Source of the DNA: Dryas octopetala
Taxonomy: Eukaryota; Streptophyta; Magnoliopsida; Rosales; Rosaceae
Direction of reading: 5' to 3'
Assembly (NCBI GenBank): GCA_963921425.1
Contig: OY992836.1
Coordinates: forward strand, 20,315,889-20,379,888
Length of the DNA: 64,000 bases
A program made the translations under genes and the position numbers. The number at the start of each line of letters is the position of its first letter. The stretch's first letter is position 1. Under the pieces are notes generated by a model that did no database searches, was not told the origin of the DNA, and saw nothing but the letters and a program-made list of their open reading frames with translations. Shown here in pieces: positions 32,805 to 45,364 of the stretch.

Positions 32805-35800
32805 ATGGTTGCTACTGCTGCTACTTCATCGTTCTTTCCGGTTTCTCCTCCAAACTCGGACTCTGGTGCCAAGAATGCCAAGCTTGGAACTGGGTCTGCC
32901 AATTTAGGACTCAAATCAAAATCTGCATCGAGCAGTTTGCAGGTAAAGGCAAATGCTCAAGCCCCTCCAAAGATAAATGGAACTAGTGTTGGTTTGGCGA
33001 CTGTGGAAAGTGGGAGGAATGGTGATGACATGCCATCCCCTCCTGCACGAACTTTCATTAACCAATTACCTGATTGGAGTATGCTCCTTGCTGCTATTAC
33101 AACGATCTTCTTGGCGGCAGAGAAGCAGTGGATGATGCTTGATTGGAAACCCAAGCGGCCTGACATGCTCATTGATCCATTTGGTTTAGGAAGAATTGTT
33201 CAGGATGGTCTTGTCTTCCGCCAGAACTTCTCGATTAGATCATATGAAATAGGTGCTGATCGTACAGCGTCAATAGAGACGTTAATGAATCATTTACAGG
33301 TATTTGACTCATTCAATTTCTTTGTTATAGTATGGAGATGCATTTGTATGATAAGCTTGTAGCCTGAAAGCTTAAAGCACAAAATGGATGTCCTGTAACT
33401 GGTTTCACATGATTGAGTGCATTTTCTTCTTCACAAGCTTTGTCATTAATTGTTTTTCTTTTATGGCTGCAGGAAACAGCCCTTAATCATGTTAAGACTG
33501 CTGGGCTTTTGGGGGATGGCTTTGGTTCAACTCCCGAGATGTCCATAAGGAATTTAATATGGGTGGTAACTAAAGTGCAGGTTGTGGTAGACCGCTATCC
33601 TACTTGGTAAGTCAAAACTTCATGCATGCATCTTGTTCTTCCACCAGAGTCACTTATTTTATATTTTGTCTGGTCACTTATTTATTTATGGGTTTGGCCC
33701 TAATATATACAATATATTGGAATTTGTGGTGGTGCTGCTTTGGTATTATCTATAATATGAATTCAGAAGATGCTGTATTATTTCATCTGAAAAGTTTAGT
33801 CCAGTATTTGAATTCCAGTTGTAATGGTGTTTTGTTGGGGTGTCCGGCTCAACTCATAATATCTAGTAGAGAAAGTTGTTTAATGTTTTGTTCCTTTTGG
33901 AGTCATTCCTCAATTATGCTAATGCATGAAGAAAATAATTTTATCGCATTCCTGATTAAGGAAACAATTTTTTAATGTTTTAATGCATAGTTTGATTGCA
34001 ATTTGGAATGTACTTTTTATGGCATCCTGAGATTTCATGATTTGCCTCTAAAAGAAGAATGTGATGATTGTGTATGCCTCTGACAATTATTAACCCTTTT
34101 TGTAATTTCTGGATAGTTATAAGTTATAACAACATGGACATGGTAAAGATTGACCATTATTTGAGCTAATCAGCATGGGAATTATTTGCAGAGTCTAAAA
34201 TGCGATTTTCATTGAGATTGCATCTGACATGTGTGATATGGTGCTTTGAATAACATGTCTGATTGTCTGCTGAAATTGCAACCTTTGGGCATTGGAGCAA
34301 ATTTTTGTCGTCATGCTAGTCTTGCTATAAGTTGATATTTCAATGATTTCTTGGGGTTATGATTCAAGATGTCATTTGTTGATATGCAGAGCTAATTTTT
34401 CATTAAGATTCTTTCTTTTCCTCCACTGGGTATTTTCTGAAATGCTATTTAGTTTCTCTCGCCTTGCTATGTATATAATGTTTTTGGCATGAAGGTTGGA
34501 TGTACCATGACCTTAATTGGTTGGCTCCTGTGATGTATTCATATGGGTTTGCTTTCTGATTCTGTTGAATTCATTTAGTTGTTTTAGAGGAAGAAGGCTC
34601 AATGCAGAAGCCAACTTTTCAAAACTTCCAATAAAAGAATGGGTGTATAGGTTTCAGAGACTGTTGGAACATAAAATTTTCATAGCCAACTAATTGAAAC
34701 CTGTACTGGACAAGTTGTATACCATCTGTTTTAGCTGATAACTTTGTATAACTATTTATGTTCTAATGGGAGAATGAGTATGTTATTTATTAATTTGATT
34801 GGACAATTGTGGTGATGGGCTTGAGTAATTTCTATCTTACAGGGGTGATGTTGTTCAAGTTGACACTTGGGTTAGTGCCTCCGGGAAGAATGGTATGCGT
34901 CGTGATTGGATTATCCATGACTGCAAAACTGGCCAAATTTTAACAAGAGCCTCCAGGTATTTCTTTTCTTTTCCTTTTTTCAAAATTGAATTTAAGAACT
35001 GCTATCCATGGCACATGTTGATATAGTGTGCTTGCAAATTAAATGGTATTTCTTTTGGCCGGAGTAATTGATCAGGATTTGTATGGCTGTGGTTTTGGTT
35101 ATGATAGTGTGTGGGTGATGATGAATAAACTGACGAGGAGGTTATCCAAAATACCTGATGAAGTTCGAGGTGAAATAGAGCCTTATTTTGTGAATTCTCC
35201 TCCTGTAGTGGAGGAGGATGGCAGAAAGTTGCTGAAACTTGACGACAATACAGCAGAGTTTGTTCGCACTGGTTTAACTGTAAGTCAATCATCTTTGCAC
35301 AGAACTGTTATTCATTCATTTTAGCTGCTTGCTCACCATGAAGTATAATTTTCTATTTGCAGCCTAGATGGAGTGATTTGGATATCAACCAGCATGTTAA
35401 TAATGTGAAGTACATTGGCTGGATCCTTGAGGTAGACTTCTGTCCCGGCAGAATTGATTTTCTTTTCATTGGTGAAATACAATTGTTTATGCTTGTAATT
35501 TGACATGCCTCTATAATTGAAAGATGATTGTGGTTGTTATTGCAGAGTGCTCCCTTGCCAATCTTGGAGAGTCATGAGCTTTCTGCTATGACTCTGGAGT
35601 ATAGGAGGGAGTGTGGGAGGAACAGCGTGCTTCGGTCCCTGACTGCAGTCTCTGGTGCTGATATTGGGCATTTGGCAAGTGATGGTGGGGTTGAGTGCCA
35701 GCACTCGCTTCGACTTGAGGAAGGGGCTGAGATTGTGAGGGGAAGGACTGAGTGGAGGCCCAAATATGCCAACAATCCTGGGATTGTGGGACACCTTCCA

Positions 35801-35815
35801 GCAAAAAGCGCTTAG
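32805..35815 (+). CDS. FATB: Palmitoyl-ACP thioesterase FATB, plastid
   Basis: Coding exons are 32805-33299, 33473-33606, 34843-34956, 35108-35279, 35363-35431 and 35546-35815. All are GT-AG and in phase, giving 417 aa, against about 412 for Arabidopsis FATB. The enzyme releases saturated fatty acids, chiefly palmitate, from acyl carrier protein in plastids for wax, cutin and membrane lipid synthesis. A Ser/Ala-rich transit peptide fills roughly residues 1-60. It is followed by the FATB hydrophobic segment LPDWSMLLAAITTIFLAAEK and the core DWKPKRPDMLIDPFGLGRIVQDG. The catalytic set fits the family: Asn314 and His316 in DINQHVNN, and Cys351 in YRRECGRNS. The ATG at 32805 gives the standard MVATAATSSFF start; an upstream non-ATG extension is not needed. 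No lesion is seen. Confidence 0.97.
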
Positions 35816-36145
35816 ATTGATTGGGGGTTCTTTATAGCTGGAATGGAATGGCACTAGTCAGCTAGTCAACTCTCCTCGCAGTGTCCATTGCTTGTGTAGA
35901 ATCAAATCCTCTGCTCATCATGTTTCTTGGATTTATATATGTTTCTTCTTTCTATATATATTCCCTCCCATCTGTCATCTTTGGAAAAGGATAAAAATGT
36001 AGTCCCATTGTAATTAGCCCTTGTGTACTCTTTCACTCTCACTCTCTCTCTTATCTCTCTCACCACACCCCCCTTAATTGTCTCTTTATGCTTGCCTGGG
36101 CTTGTTGGTATGTGCCTAAATGTATTGATTAGTGCCACTTGGAAC

Positions 36146-36194
36146 CCTTACCTGTATGTATGGGAGACCCTTACCTGTATGTATGGGAGACTCC
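36146..36194. repeat. Tandem duplication of about 24 bp in the FATB 3' flank
   Basis: CCCTTACCTGTATGTATGGGAGA is present twice in direct succession. Confidence 0.85.
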
Positions 36195-37855
36195 AGGTTA
36201 ATTGCCTTGGTTAACTGGGCAAGACATGTATATTTTTGGCATTTTTTCTAGTTAGATATGGAAATTTTTTTATTGGTTCACATTTGGATCCTTGAATAGA
36301 ACTAAGAATTTACTAGACTAAGCATTGATGAAGAACGTCTTGCATTGCTCTCTCTACCTTATCACTTTTTTTATTAAAGAAATTCCTTTAGTTTGTAGAT
36401 CACTTTCTCATGGGATGCTGAGTATCCAACTTTATGATTTATTATTACTATTATTGCTTTTGCTTTCCTATACAAGCATCTCTTCTATTTGTGTGTCTGT
36501 GAGCTTTTTTTTTGTTTTTTGTTTTTTTTGTCTTCTTAGTTCCATTCTCTTTTATTTGTGTTGTGGGATTCGGTTGCACCAGAATTGGGTGTGACAACTG
36601 GCAATCAAATAAATATAGAATTGGCGCTCAAAATTTATGTTGTCTTATATACGGAGGACCTTCCCTGCCCATGGATGGATTTTGATGGGCTTGTTGTGGT
36701 ATTACTTGGGCTGAAAAAAACCAAGTGTCCAAATGATTATTGAGAGTGGGCCATTTTGATACTGGGCCTCCACTATAGTTTGTCCACCTCTGGAGTTAGG
36801 ACAATGGGCCCATTCTGCAAGTTTTTTTCACAAAAGAAATGCGTGGGCAACTAAGTTAGGAGGGTTCCCATCCCAGCTTACATTGTCGGTGCCAAACTTG
36901 GTTAGGCAGTTTTTCAATGTTAGACCAAAATCTGGCTACATCAGAATTAGAAACAAAGGAGATTGAAATAGTCTATCTCATCTCCACACTGTGAATGAAG
37001 AATGCATGCTAAAGCAATAACTTAAATTGATGTTTGAATTCAGGAAAATAGATGATGATGCATTGTACATAGCCTTGGCATCGTACATAACTACTTATTA
37101 TCGTAAAAATAACTTAAAAATTATATTTAAATGCTATTAGCAAAAGGGAACATAAAAAAAATGGGTATTTAAATGCTAAGTTCACATGAATGGGTTTAAA
37201 GCTCTAACCCTCCTGCATGAGACCTCACATGATGAGGCAGCAATCCCAATTCCCCTAGTGCTCGATCAATTAGAGTTAAACAGCGCAAACCAATGTATTA
37301 ATTAATTAATTAATTATTATATATAATCATATGCCAACTAATCTAAACCATGAATCCAATGCACAACTAGCTCTTATAACTGTATATGGATTAGATGATT
37401 GTTGTCTAACCCTATCAATCTCACTAGTGTCTTCAGAATAGAGACATTCCGGTTGTATTAGGGTTGAAATATAATTGGTGAAGGAAATGCTTTATTTACT
37501 ATAAAATTTTTTATATTTTAATTTGATAGTAAACTAATGACAATTATTAAGTTTTTACATTGTCCCTAAATGCGTTTAATTTATAATCTAACCATGCTCA
37601 TGTCAATAGACTTGTTTTTATGTTTTTGGTATTCAAAAATTCCACCTAAAATGAGAGTTTGCTTCATATATATATAAAAAAATAAATAGCATAACATGAT
37701 AACAATTCGACTCCTAGAAACAAAAGTATAACAAGATTTATGTCCATAGAAAGAGGATTTAATATTTTAAATTATGAAAAGATAGACATCTTTTTTTCTC
37801 TTCAAATGTTTGTTTAATGATTCTTATTTTGGATCACCTTAAATGGAGGTTTATT

Positions 37856-37975
37856 TAAGAAAGAACATTATTAACACCTAATCTAATTCTAATCTAAAGC
37901 TTTTAATGTTTGTTTGAGAAGAGAACATTATTAACACCGAAATCCTTAGTCTAATCTAAAGCTAAAAAATGTTGT
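37856..37975. repeat. Direct duplication of about 55 bp
   Basis: Both copies contain AGAACATTATTAACACC, then CTAATCTAAAGCT, then an A/T-rich 'aatgtt' end, in the same order. Confidence 0.65.
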
Positions 37976-38526
37976 ATAAAGCTGCGTGCCGCTTCCGGTT
38001 TTAATCATCTGCAGTCTCAGCAGCTTCACACCACCCGCACTTTTTTAGTTTGGATGCGATGAATAGGAAGCCAACACGTTGCCGACATTCCAACATTTCT
38101 CACATGCTTGTCGCCTCTTACTATATGCAAACTTGAGTCACTTAATCTAGTCATCCCCCCCCACGTTTTCATCCTTTTAATTGTTTGACATTTTTGAGTC
38201 CAGGGATCCAATTAGTTTAACATGTGGAATTAGTAATCAGGATTGTCATTTTAATACCATTATAATTAAATTTTAAGTGTTCGTCTCTATCATTGTATTT
38301 TCTTCAACGAATGAAATACGAGAAAATGTGTTTGAGAAATTAATTTAAACATAAAAATTTTAGCTAGTTACTTCATAAGTAAAAATGGTATAGACACTAT
38401 ACGTGAATAATGTAAATATTTTTGATAAAATGTCTTGATCGAAGAAAGAGTTTTAAACTACTTCATAAATTGAGAAACTAAACAGCACACGTAAGTAATA
38501 AACATAACGTTCGAGGTATAGATATA

Positions 38527-38892
38527 GGGTTAAATATAAAAATGGTCCATGAACTTTACAGTGAATCTCAATTTGGTCCACTAACTATAAAAAGTGTCAA
38601 TTTGGTCCACAAACTTTTCAAGTTGTACAAAAGCAGTACAAACGTTAACTTCTATCAAAAATTTTATTGAAAGCTGGTCATGTGCACAGCAAGTGACTAC
38701 ATTTTCAAAGTCATTTTAGTTTATTCATCACATTTTCATGTGACCAATTCCGTTAATTTTCAGATATAAATTAACATTTGTACTGGTTTGATACAACTTA
38801 GAAAGCTTGTGGACTAAATTGACACTTTTTATAGTTAATGGACCAAATTGAGATTCACTGTAAAGTTCGTGGACCATTTTTGTATTTAACCC
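38527..38892. mobile_element. Foldback MITE, MULE-like, with perfect 9-bp TSD
   Basis: The ends GGGTTAAATATAAAAATGGTCC and GGACCATTTTTGTATTTAACCC are inverted copies, and the arms continue inward for about 120 bp (TTTACAGTGAATCTCAATTTGG, TATAAAAAGTGTCAATTT, CAAGTTGTACAAA). The element is 366 bp and is flanked by identical ATAGATATA (38518-38526 and 38893-38901). A transcript through it would form a long hairpin, which makes it a possible source of small RNA. Confidence 0.88.
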
Positions 38893-38901
38893 ATAGATAT
38901 A

Positions 38902-39359
38902 TAATCTAAATCTATGACAAAGTTATTCTTAATGAATATGGCTCTCCACATCACATATATGTTTGACATGATCTGAATATGAGTTGAAAATCTCTGGTGC
39001 TAATTCATCCTAATACTATGATTCACCAATTTAGGATAGTTTTGATACATTAATGCATGATCCCTAAAATGCTCATGTGGAAATTCTTTATATAATGCAA
39101 ACAGAGAGTAAGTTGCAGCCTAAGTAATCTGCATTAATTGAATATTGTAATCCGAGAGCGTGACAGAAACTGATTTGAATTGAATGTACCGACAGACGGC
39201 ACAAACTTCTAAGCTGCTACTGTCAAACCATGCATGTCAACCGCAAGGGGTGGCTCCATACCGGCCACACGTGGCCTCATCCCATTGGCCCTCCTCGTCA
39301 TTGAATTGTCTTTGTTTTTTGTCCATGGTCATTGAATTGTCTAATTCTACCACCACCTC
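38902..39359. other. Proximal upstream region of the Aux/IAA gene
   Basis: AT-rich promoter region with no further gene. I looked for TGTCTC auxin-response elements: TTGTCT and TGTCTA words occur near 39306-39342, but no perfect TGTCTC/GAGACA was found. Confidence 0.4.
39268..39273. promoter_or_regulatory. G-box upstream of the Aux/IAA gene
   Basis: CACGTG lies within the symmetric context GGCCACACGTGGCC, about 90 bp before the TATA box. G-boxes bind bHLH (PIF) and bZIP factors, which would fit light or growth control of an Aux/IAA gene; this is an inference. Confidence 0.5.
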
Positions 39360-39366
39360 TATATAT
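39360..39366 (+). promoter_or_regulatory. TATA box of the Aux/IAA gene
   Basis: TATATAT in the context CTCTATATATG lies about 180 bp before the start codon at 39547. Confidence 0.55.
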
Positions 39367-39546
39367 GTACCGGTACAGTATACTAACAACCACCCGTTCA
39401 AATTCTACGAATTGCAAGATCAAACGCACCAAATACATAATTTGAATTTGGTACACAATAGTAACAGCACGAACCGTACAGAACATATACGCAACCGGAC
39501 ACAGCAAGTGAGTCGCCGGAAGCTGACGTGAGCACGGATCAGAAGC

Positions 39547-40835
39547 ATGGATTTTAAGGACACTGAGCTGACATTAGGACTACCTGGGGGCAGTGATGGC
39601 CGTTCTTCAGGGGCTGTAGTACTCCTTGGAGGGTCGTTTAAGAGCTCGATGAAACGTGGGTTCATGGAGACCGTTGATCTTGAGGTGGAAAACTCTAACA
39701 GCGAGCCACGTGGGCAAGTTGTGGATGCAGAGAAGTTGGAAGCCAAGTACTCCTCCAGTAGTAGTACTAGTAGTTCTGCCGTGAAACCCCCAGCTGCAAA
39801 GTAATTATATAATTAATGTTGTTTTAATTTGTGTATATTTTGTTATGGTACGTACGTGTTTGTGTTCATATGAATTCATATATATATATGTGTGTGTGGG
39901 GTTTTGAAGGACACGTGTAGTTGGGTGGCCACCGGTGAGATTGTGGAGAAAGAAGGTGTTGGAGGGCTGCAAGAGCAAGTATGTGAAAGTGGGTGCAGAT
40001 GGAGCTCCATACCTGCGTAAAGTAGACTTGGAGATGTACAATAGTTATGAGGAGCTACTTAGAGCCTTAGAGCAAATGTTCACTAACACTTCCTTCACCA
40101 TCACTATTGGTGAGTATAGTATTCATTTTAGCTAGCTAGCTACCAGTACTAGCTAGTTGTTCTAGTTGTTCTGCATCAATTATAATTAAATATTAATTGT
40201 CACACTTAATTACAAGCTGCTTAATTATTTGCTAATTAATTAATTACGAATTGGTCCTATATAATATATGGTTCATAATTACTTTTAGTTAAGCATATGG
40301 AGGATCGCAGCAAGCTTATGAAACCTGCAGTGAAAGGAATGGAATATGCGGCCACATATGAAGACAAGGATGGCGACTGGATGTTAGTTGGAGACGTTCC
40401 TTGGAAGTAAGTTATATAATTAATTAGCTTCTTAATTAGTTATTCATTTGGTGGGATTTGTTCTTCAAATGTAGTTTAACTAATTTCAAATATTTGATGT
40501 TGGTATGTATTCACTTAATTGATCATCATATGTTTGGTCTGTGATTTGCCTATTAATACATAATTTTCACTTAATTCCTGGCAGAATGTTTACAGAATCA
40601 TGCAAGCGTATTCGGTTGATGAAAAGTTCAGAGGCTGTTGGGATAGGTACTGGCCTACTGCATACTTAATAATATCAATGAATCCCTTTAATTAACTTAA
40701 TTTCTCCATTTGTTTTAACACATCTTATTCTTCTTCATTGAAAGGTTTCTATATATATAATATTGATGTTTATGTATGCAAATATTAATTGCAGCTCCAA
40801 GGAGTTCTTTCTCACAATGCACCAGTACGAATTGA
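39547..40835 (+). CDS. Aux/IAA auxin-response repressor
   Basis: Five exons (39547-39800, 39910-40109, 40289-40406, 40585-40646, 40795-40835), all GT-AG and in phase, encode 224 aa. Domain I is TELTLGLPG at residues 6-14, the LxLxLPG motif that recruits TOPLESS. Domain II, the auxin degron, is VVGWPPVR at 88-95 and intact, so SCF-TIR1/AFB with auxin should drive its turnover. The PB1 region (domains III/IV) runs from [18 protein letters not shown] near 108 through [16 protein letters not shown] to [15 protein letters not shown]. It should bind ARF transcription factors in the nucleus and repress auxin-response genes. The short spacer and the ending [13 protein letters not shown] resemble the IAA15-like or IAA1-4-like groups, but I cannot assign a numbered orthologue. 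The gene lacks the long basic tail seen in IAA14/16 relatives. Confidence 0.95.
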
Positions 40836-42480
40836 AACAAGTATTGAAGCTGAGATTCCTCATGAATGGTGATCATGCACATAGATGGGTCTGTTTTTGT
40901 TGTTAGGAACTTAGAAGAACAGAGACTCCTCTCTCCTTTTATTTTGCTGAGTGTGATTAATAAGAGAGAAACCTGACTGTACTTTTTATCTTTTCCCATT
41001 TTTAGTTTGTTTTTCAGTAAATCTTGATTGTAATTACAGCAGCATAAGCCATCAGTAAGAGCGTGCTTCCATATCCTAATTACTCTGTCCTTCTTTTTAC
41101 TACAAATCCTTGGCTTAATAATTTTTTTAAAAAGGGCCAAAGCCAAAGCCAATTTTATGCCAGAAATGCACACTAACTTTGTTTGCTGACAACATGATAT
41201 CATGAAATAAGTACACATGTACTGAAAGTCATGGCCATTTTTCTGTTTAGAGGAGGATTATGAACTTGCCATTGATTACCATTCATTTCTTGTCCCTCCA
41301 AAGATGAAAGAACCAGCAATTTTTGTTAAAAAGATTAATTCTTGAATTAAATTAAACAAAATTTATGTGGTAATATGCTGTCATGGAGTACACTCAATGG
41401 ATCTAAATTTGTAAGGTCAGAGGCTCAGAGCAAGACATATATTAATAGAAGAAAGCGAACCAATTAAATGTGTTACTATTAATATTGCATTGAAGTAAGT
41501 TAGCAGAAATAAAGCAACAACTGTTATGTGAATCATTTGGTCTTCTCTGCTTCTTCGAAACCAATAAGCAAGCTCCGGCCTTTTCAGTATTTTAACTTGC
41601 TTTTTTAAATGGATGTTTTCTCCTTAGCAGCTTAAAGGGATACCCTGTGGGGGCTAAAAAGAGGACTGGCCTTGTATTTTGTCATTTTGTTATCATGTTG
41701 ATGCCATCATTGTTTTGGTGAACAAATCAAGGATTAACCTTTAGTCAAATTTCCCAACATGATTAATGGAGAAAAATGCATTCGTAAAAGCTATCCTTAT
41801 AATAATCAAAGCCAGAAGGACTAAATACTTCCCTATAATTATGAAACATCTATATATTTACTGTATCCTTCTTTCTTATTAATTACTAGATTAACCAAAA
41901 GATGAAGACCCAAGTGGGGTAAAGAGCATTTACTGCATAAGAGAAGAAAGAGTGAGGTGATGGTTGTGTTTTTTTGTATGGATGGGACTTTGGAGGCTTG
42001 GAGTGAAGTATGCCCCCCCATCTACCCCTTCTTTTTGGGGGCAAATCAAATATCCAGTAAACCAATGGCCAACAAAAATATCATAACAAAGCAACTTAAA
42101 GGGTTGGTGCTACCTGGTACAATTAAGGCTGCTCTTGGGTACCCCACAAGTACAATAATGGCAAAACTTTTACCAAATGAAAATCCAATCCTGAGGACCA
42201 GATCTTATTCAGCGCACCCAAACATAGCTTGAGAATATTGTGAATATAATAATTTTAATTTTTTCCTTTCCTACCAACTGAACCAAGTTTTAATTTTTTT
42301 TTATATTAATAATTATATTGGTCATTATATTATTTCTTTAGCTTCTGTTGGTGGAGACTGGTACCTCCTGCAGTTCTCAGAAAATGCCACACCGCCTATT
42401 CTCTTTAATCGAGGACCTCTTAGTGATCTTCCATGGAGGTCATGGTCCAACATAAAAGGAATTAATAGATCAAACTCATT
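40836..42480. other. Intergenic region between the Aux/IAA and PP2A B' genes
   Basis: It holds the Aux/IAA 3' UTR, then spacer. ORFs at 40715-41218 (-) and 41957-42232 (+) have no recognisable motif, signal peptide or splice context. No repeat with defined ends was found. Confidence 0.45.
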
Positions 42481-42489
42481 TCAAAAAGA

Positions 42490-43685
42490 GAAAGCTTCAC
42501 AGCCAAACACGGCCTTTCTCTGCCGTGTGCTTTTTTATTTTAAAGTTAACTGCTTTCTCACCCAAAATTACATTTTGGGTAGTTTTGAGGCCATCATGAG
42601 CTCCTTCTTTGCCTCTCTCCTTTGCTAAAAAAGGTGTCTCTGTGTTGTTTTTCACTTGTACCCAGCAGCAGCAGCTCAAATACAGGTTCTTTCTCTCCCT
42701 CTCCCTCTCTCTCTGTGAATGTTCAGCTTAGCTAACTTGCATAGACTTGAAGCTCAATGTTTTAACATAAACTTCAGTGTATGCATTGTATAGATCATGG
42801 TTAAGTTTTCTCTGTGAAATGGGTTTTTATGATATTTATGATCTGGGGTTGGTCCTTTAGTCTAGTACATGTGCTTTGGTGTAGATCCACTTTATAATTC
42901 CCATTTTGTTGTCATATTTTTATTCCAGATCTGGGTTTCAAGTTACCAATTTGGTTGCTGTGCCAAAATCTTGCAATTTTATGCATTTATTATTTTTATT
43001 TTAAATTGTATTGCTATTAGGAAACTTGTATTCCTAGCTTGTTGTTCTCTTTAGTAAGAATTTTATTAGTTTCTCATTGGTAAAGAAATTCTTCAGGTTT
43101 TGAATCAATTGCTTTAAATTTGATCTGGATTTACCATCTGCTGGACAATGACATTAGTTACTTCGACAAGTCTGCTGTCAAATGAAAGATTTATTTCAGT
43201 TGTTACTTGTATAGGCTTTTAGTTCTGGATTTACCAATGAAATGTGGTCGTGTTTTACTTTAGATAAATTTGCAGTCCATGAGCTAACTGAAGTTGTCTG
43301 TTCAAAGCACTCCAAAGATTGTTATGTACAAGTCTAATGTTGTTATATGTGTGTATTATTCCATTGTAGGTAGAGGTTTAGGATAAAACTTTTTGAAACT
43401 ACATCTCCCAAGGGGGAAATCAACTATTAGGGCCAGTTTCATCACATTTTGGCCATCTCTAGCTTCATAAGTCATAATTACCTATATTCTTACCCTTGTT
43501 AAGTGGTGTTCTGCTCACTCCCTTTTTCATCTCCAGTTCCTACTTATGCACTTTAAGTCTTATATTGCTTTTTAATAATCCTAGTCTAAATCCTTTTGCT
43601 GGACATGCTACGCTTAGGCTCCACATATGATTGTTATAACACTGATCCATGCTAAATACTTGCTGGATTTTGCAGGATTTCCACC
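42490..43685 (+). other. PP2A B' 5' leader with about 1-kb leader intron
   Basis: A leader exon ending AAATACAG|GTTCTTTC (42685/42686) and an acceptor TTTTGCAG ending at 43676 bring the leader to within 9 bp of the start codon at 43686, which has a good context (TTCCACCATG). A CT run at about 42688-42712 lies at the intron start. Confidence 0.55.
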
Positions 43686-45364
43686 ATGCTTAAGCAAATT
43701 CTGAGCAAACTCCCTCGCAAGTCGCCAAAATCTGACTCACTAGATTCTACAGGGGGTGATTCTGGCAGCAATACTCCCAATTTGGGCGGTGGGTTCCAGT
43801 GTACAATTGGTGGGAGTTCTCTTACGAGCAAATTAAATGTTGTCAAACGAGTGTCTTCAGCAGTTTTCCCCGCAAGCATTGCAGCTGGAGCCGAGGCAGT
43901 GGAGCCCCACTTATCCTTCAAAGAGGTTTCAAATCCACAGAAGCATAATCTGTTTGTCAGTAAGTTGAACCTTTGCTGTGAGATCGTTGATTACAGTGAT
44001 CCAGTTAAGCAAGATCTTAAGCGTGAAACATTGATAGAACTTGTTGATTTTGTTTCTTCTGGATCTGCAAAGTTCACTGAACCAGCAATTTCAGCAATGT
44101 GTAAAATGTGTGCAATCAACCTATTCAGAGTTTTCCCACCCAAGTACAGATCTAATTTTACTGGTGGTGAAACAGAAGATGAAGAACCAATGTTTGATCC
44201 TGCTTGGTCATATCTGCAAATTGTTTATGATCTACTGGTTCGGTTTATCAGTTATAGTTCACTTGACATAAAGGTGGCAAAAAAGCATGTTGATCACTCT
44301 TTTATCGTAAAATTACTTGACCTCTTTGACTCTGAGGACCCAAGAGAAAGAGACTGTTTGAAAACCATTCTGCATAGGATTTATGGAAAATTCATGGTAC
44401 ACAGACCTTTTATAAGAAAAGCTGTCAGCAATATCATATATCGTTTTGTTTTTGAAACTCAAAGGCATAATGGAATTTCTGAGCTGTTGGAGATTTTTGG
44501 GAGTGTAATTAGTGGGTTTGCTCTGCCATTGAAGGAGGAACACAAGATATTTTTGTGGAGGGCTCTGATTCCTCTACACAAACCAAAATCAGTGGGTATT
44601 TATCATCAACAGTTGACATATTGTGTTGTACAGTTTATAGAAAAGGATCCGAAGTTGGCAAGTACTGTAATAAAGGGGTTGTTGAAGTACTGGCCAGTAA
44701 CAAATAGCCAGAAGGAGTTGATGTTCTTAAGTGAGTTAGAAGAGGTTTTGGAAATGACTAGCATGGACGAGTTCCAAAGGATCATGGTTCCACTGTTCAG
44801 GCGAATAAGATGCTGCCTCAATAGTTCCCATTACCAGGTAATATATTGCAGCATTTGGTTTTGTGGATTGCTTTTCGACTGAAAATCTGCTTGATGATTA
44901 TAAAGTACTATGCATTGGCATCCCAATGGGGATTATTCAATCGATGAAGCTGTTAATGATGTTATTTTCCTCCCTTTCCTTCTTCCTTTGACAATTTTTT
45001 CTTTCAGGTGGCTGAACGAGCCCACTTGCTATGGAACAATGAACACATCCTTAACCTTATCGCACATAACCGCCAGGTGATTTTGCCACTTGTCTTCCCA
45101 GCTATTGAGCGAAACAGCCAAAACCATTGGAATCAAGCAGTGCTCAACCTGACACTGAATGTGAAGAAGGTGTTTTGCGAAATGGATGAGGAGCTGGTAC
45201 TTGCCTGCCAATGCAAGTTGGAGGAGGAAGATATAAGGTCAAGTGCTGCAGCTGAGAAGCGAAGGTTAACATGGGAACGCTTGGAAACTGCTGCTGGTCA
45301 CCAACCTGTAGCCTGTAACTTTTTAGCTCCCATGAAGCCTCCTACTTGTCCTGTTGTCTGCTAA
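43686..45364 (+). CDS. PP2A regulatory subunit B' (B56 family)
   Basis: Two coding exons, 43686-44837 and 45008-45364, join in phase to encode 502 aa. B56 subunits direct the PP2A catalytic core to substrates, binding them through LxxIxE-type motifs in the HEAT-repeat scaffold. The B56 core is clear from about residue 90: [106 protein letters not shown], and [25 protein letters not shown] text across the splice junction. The N-terminal 85 residues are Ser/Gly-rich and variable, and the C-terminus is the short plant type without a long extension. It is probably one of the zeta/eta/theta/kappa-type plant isoforms; the exact isoform is not decidable. The stop is at 45362-45364. Confidence 0.95.

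Larger units (their letters stand above)
35816..38526. other. Intergenic region between FATB and the Aux/IAA gene, first part
   Basis: It holds the FATB 3' UTR, two small direct duplications annotated separately, an (ATTA)n tract near 37287-37316 and AT-rich spacer. ORFs at 36325-36594 and 36558-36743 have no recognisable domain and look like chance frames. Confidence 0.45.

Noticed and set aside
40715..41218. 167-codon minus-strand ORF overlapping the last Aux/IAA exon
   Set aside because: Low-complexity Lys/Leu-rich sequence antisense to a real exon and its 3' UTR; no recognisable domain.
41957..42232. 91-codon plus-strand ORF between the Aux/IAA and PP2A B' genes
   Set aside because: No signal peptide, motif or family resemblance, no promoter or splice support; probably a chance frame.
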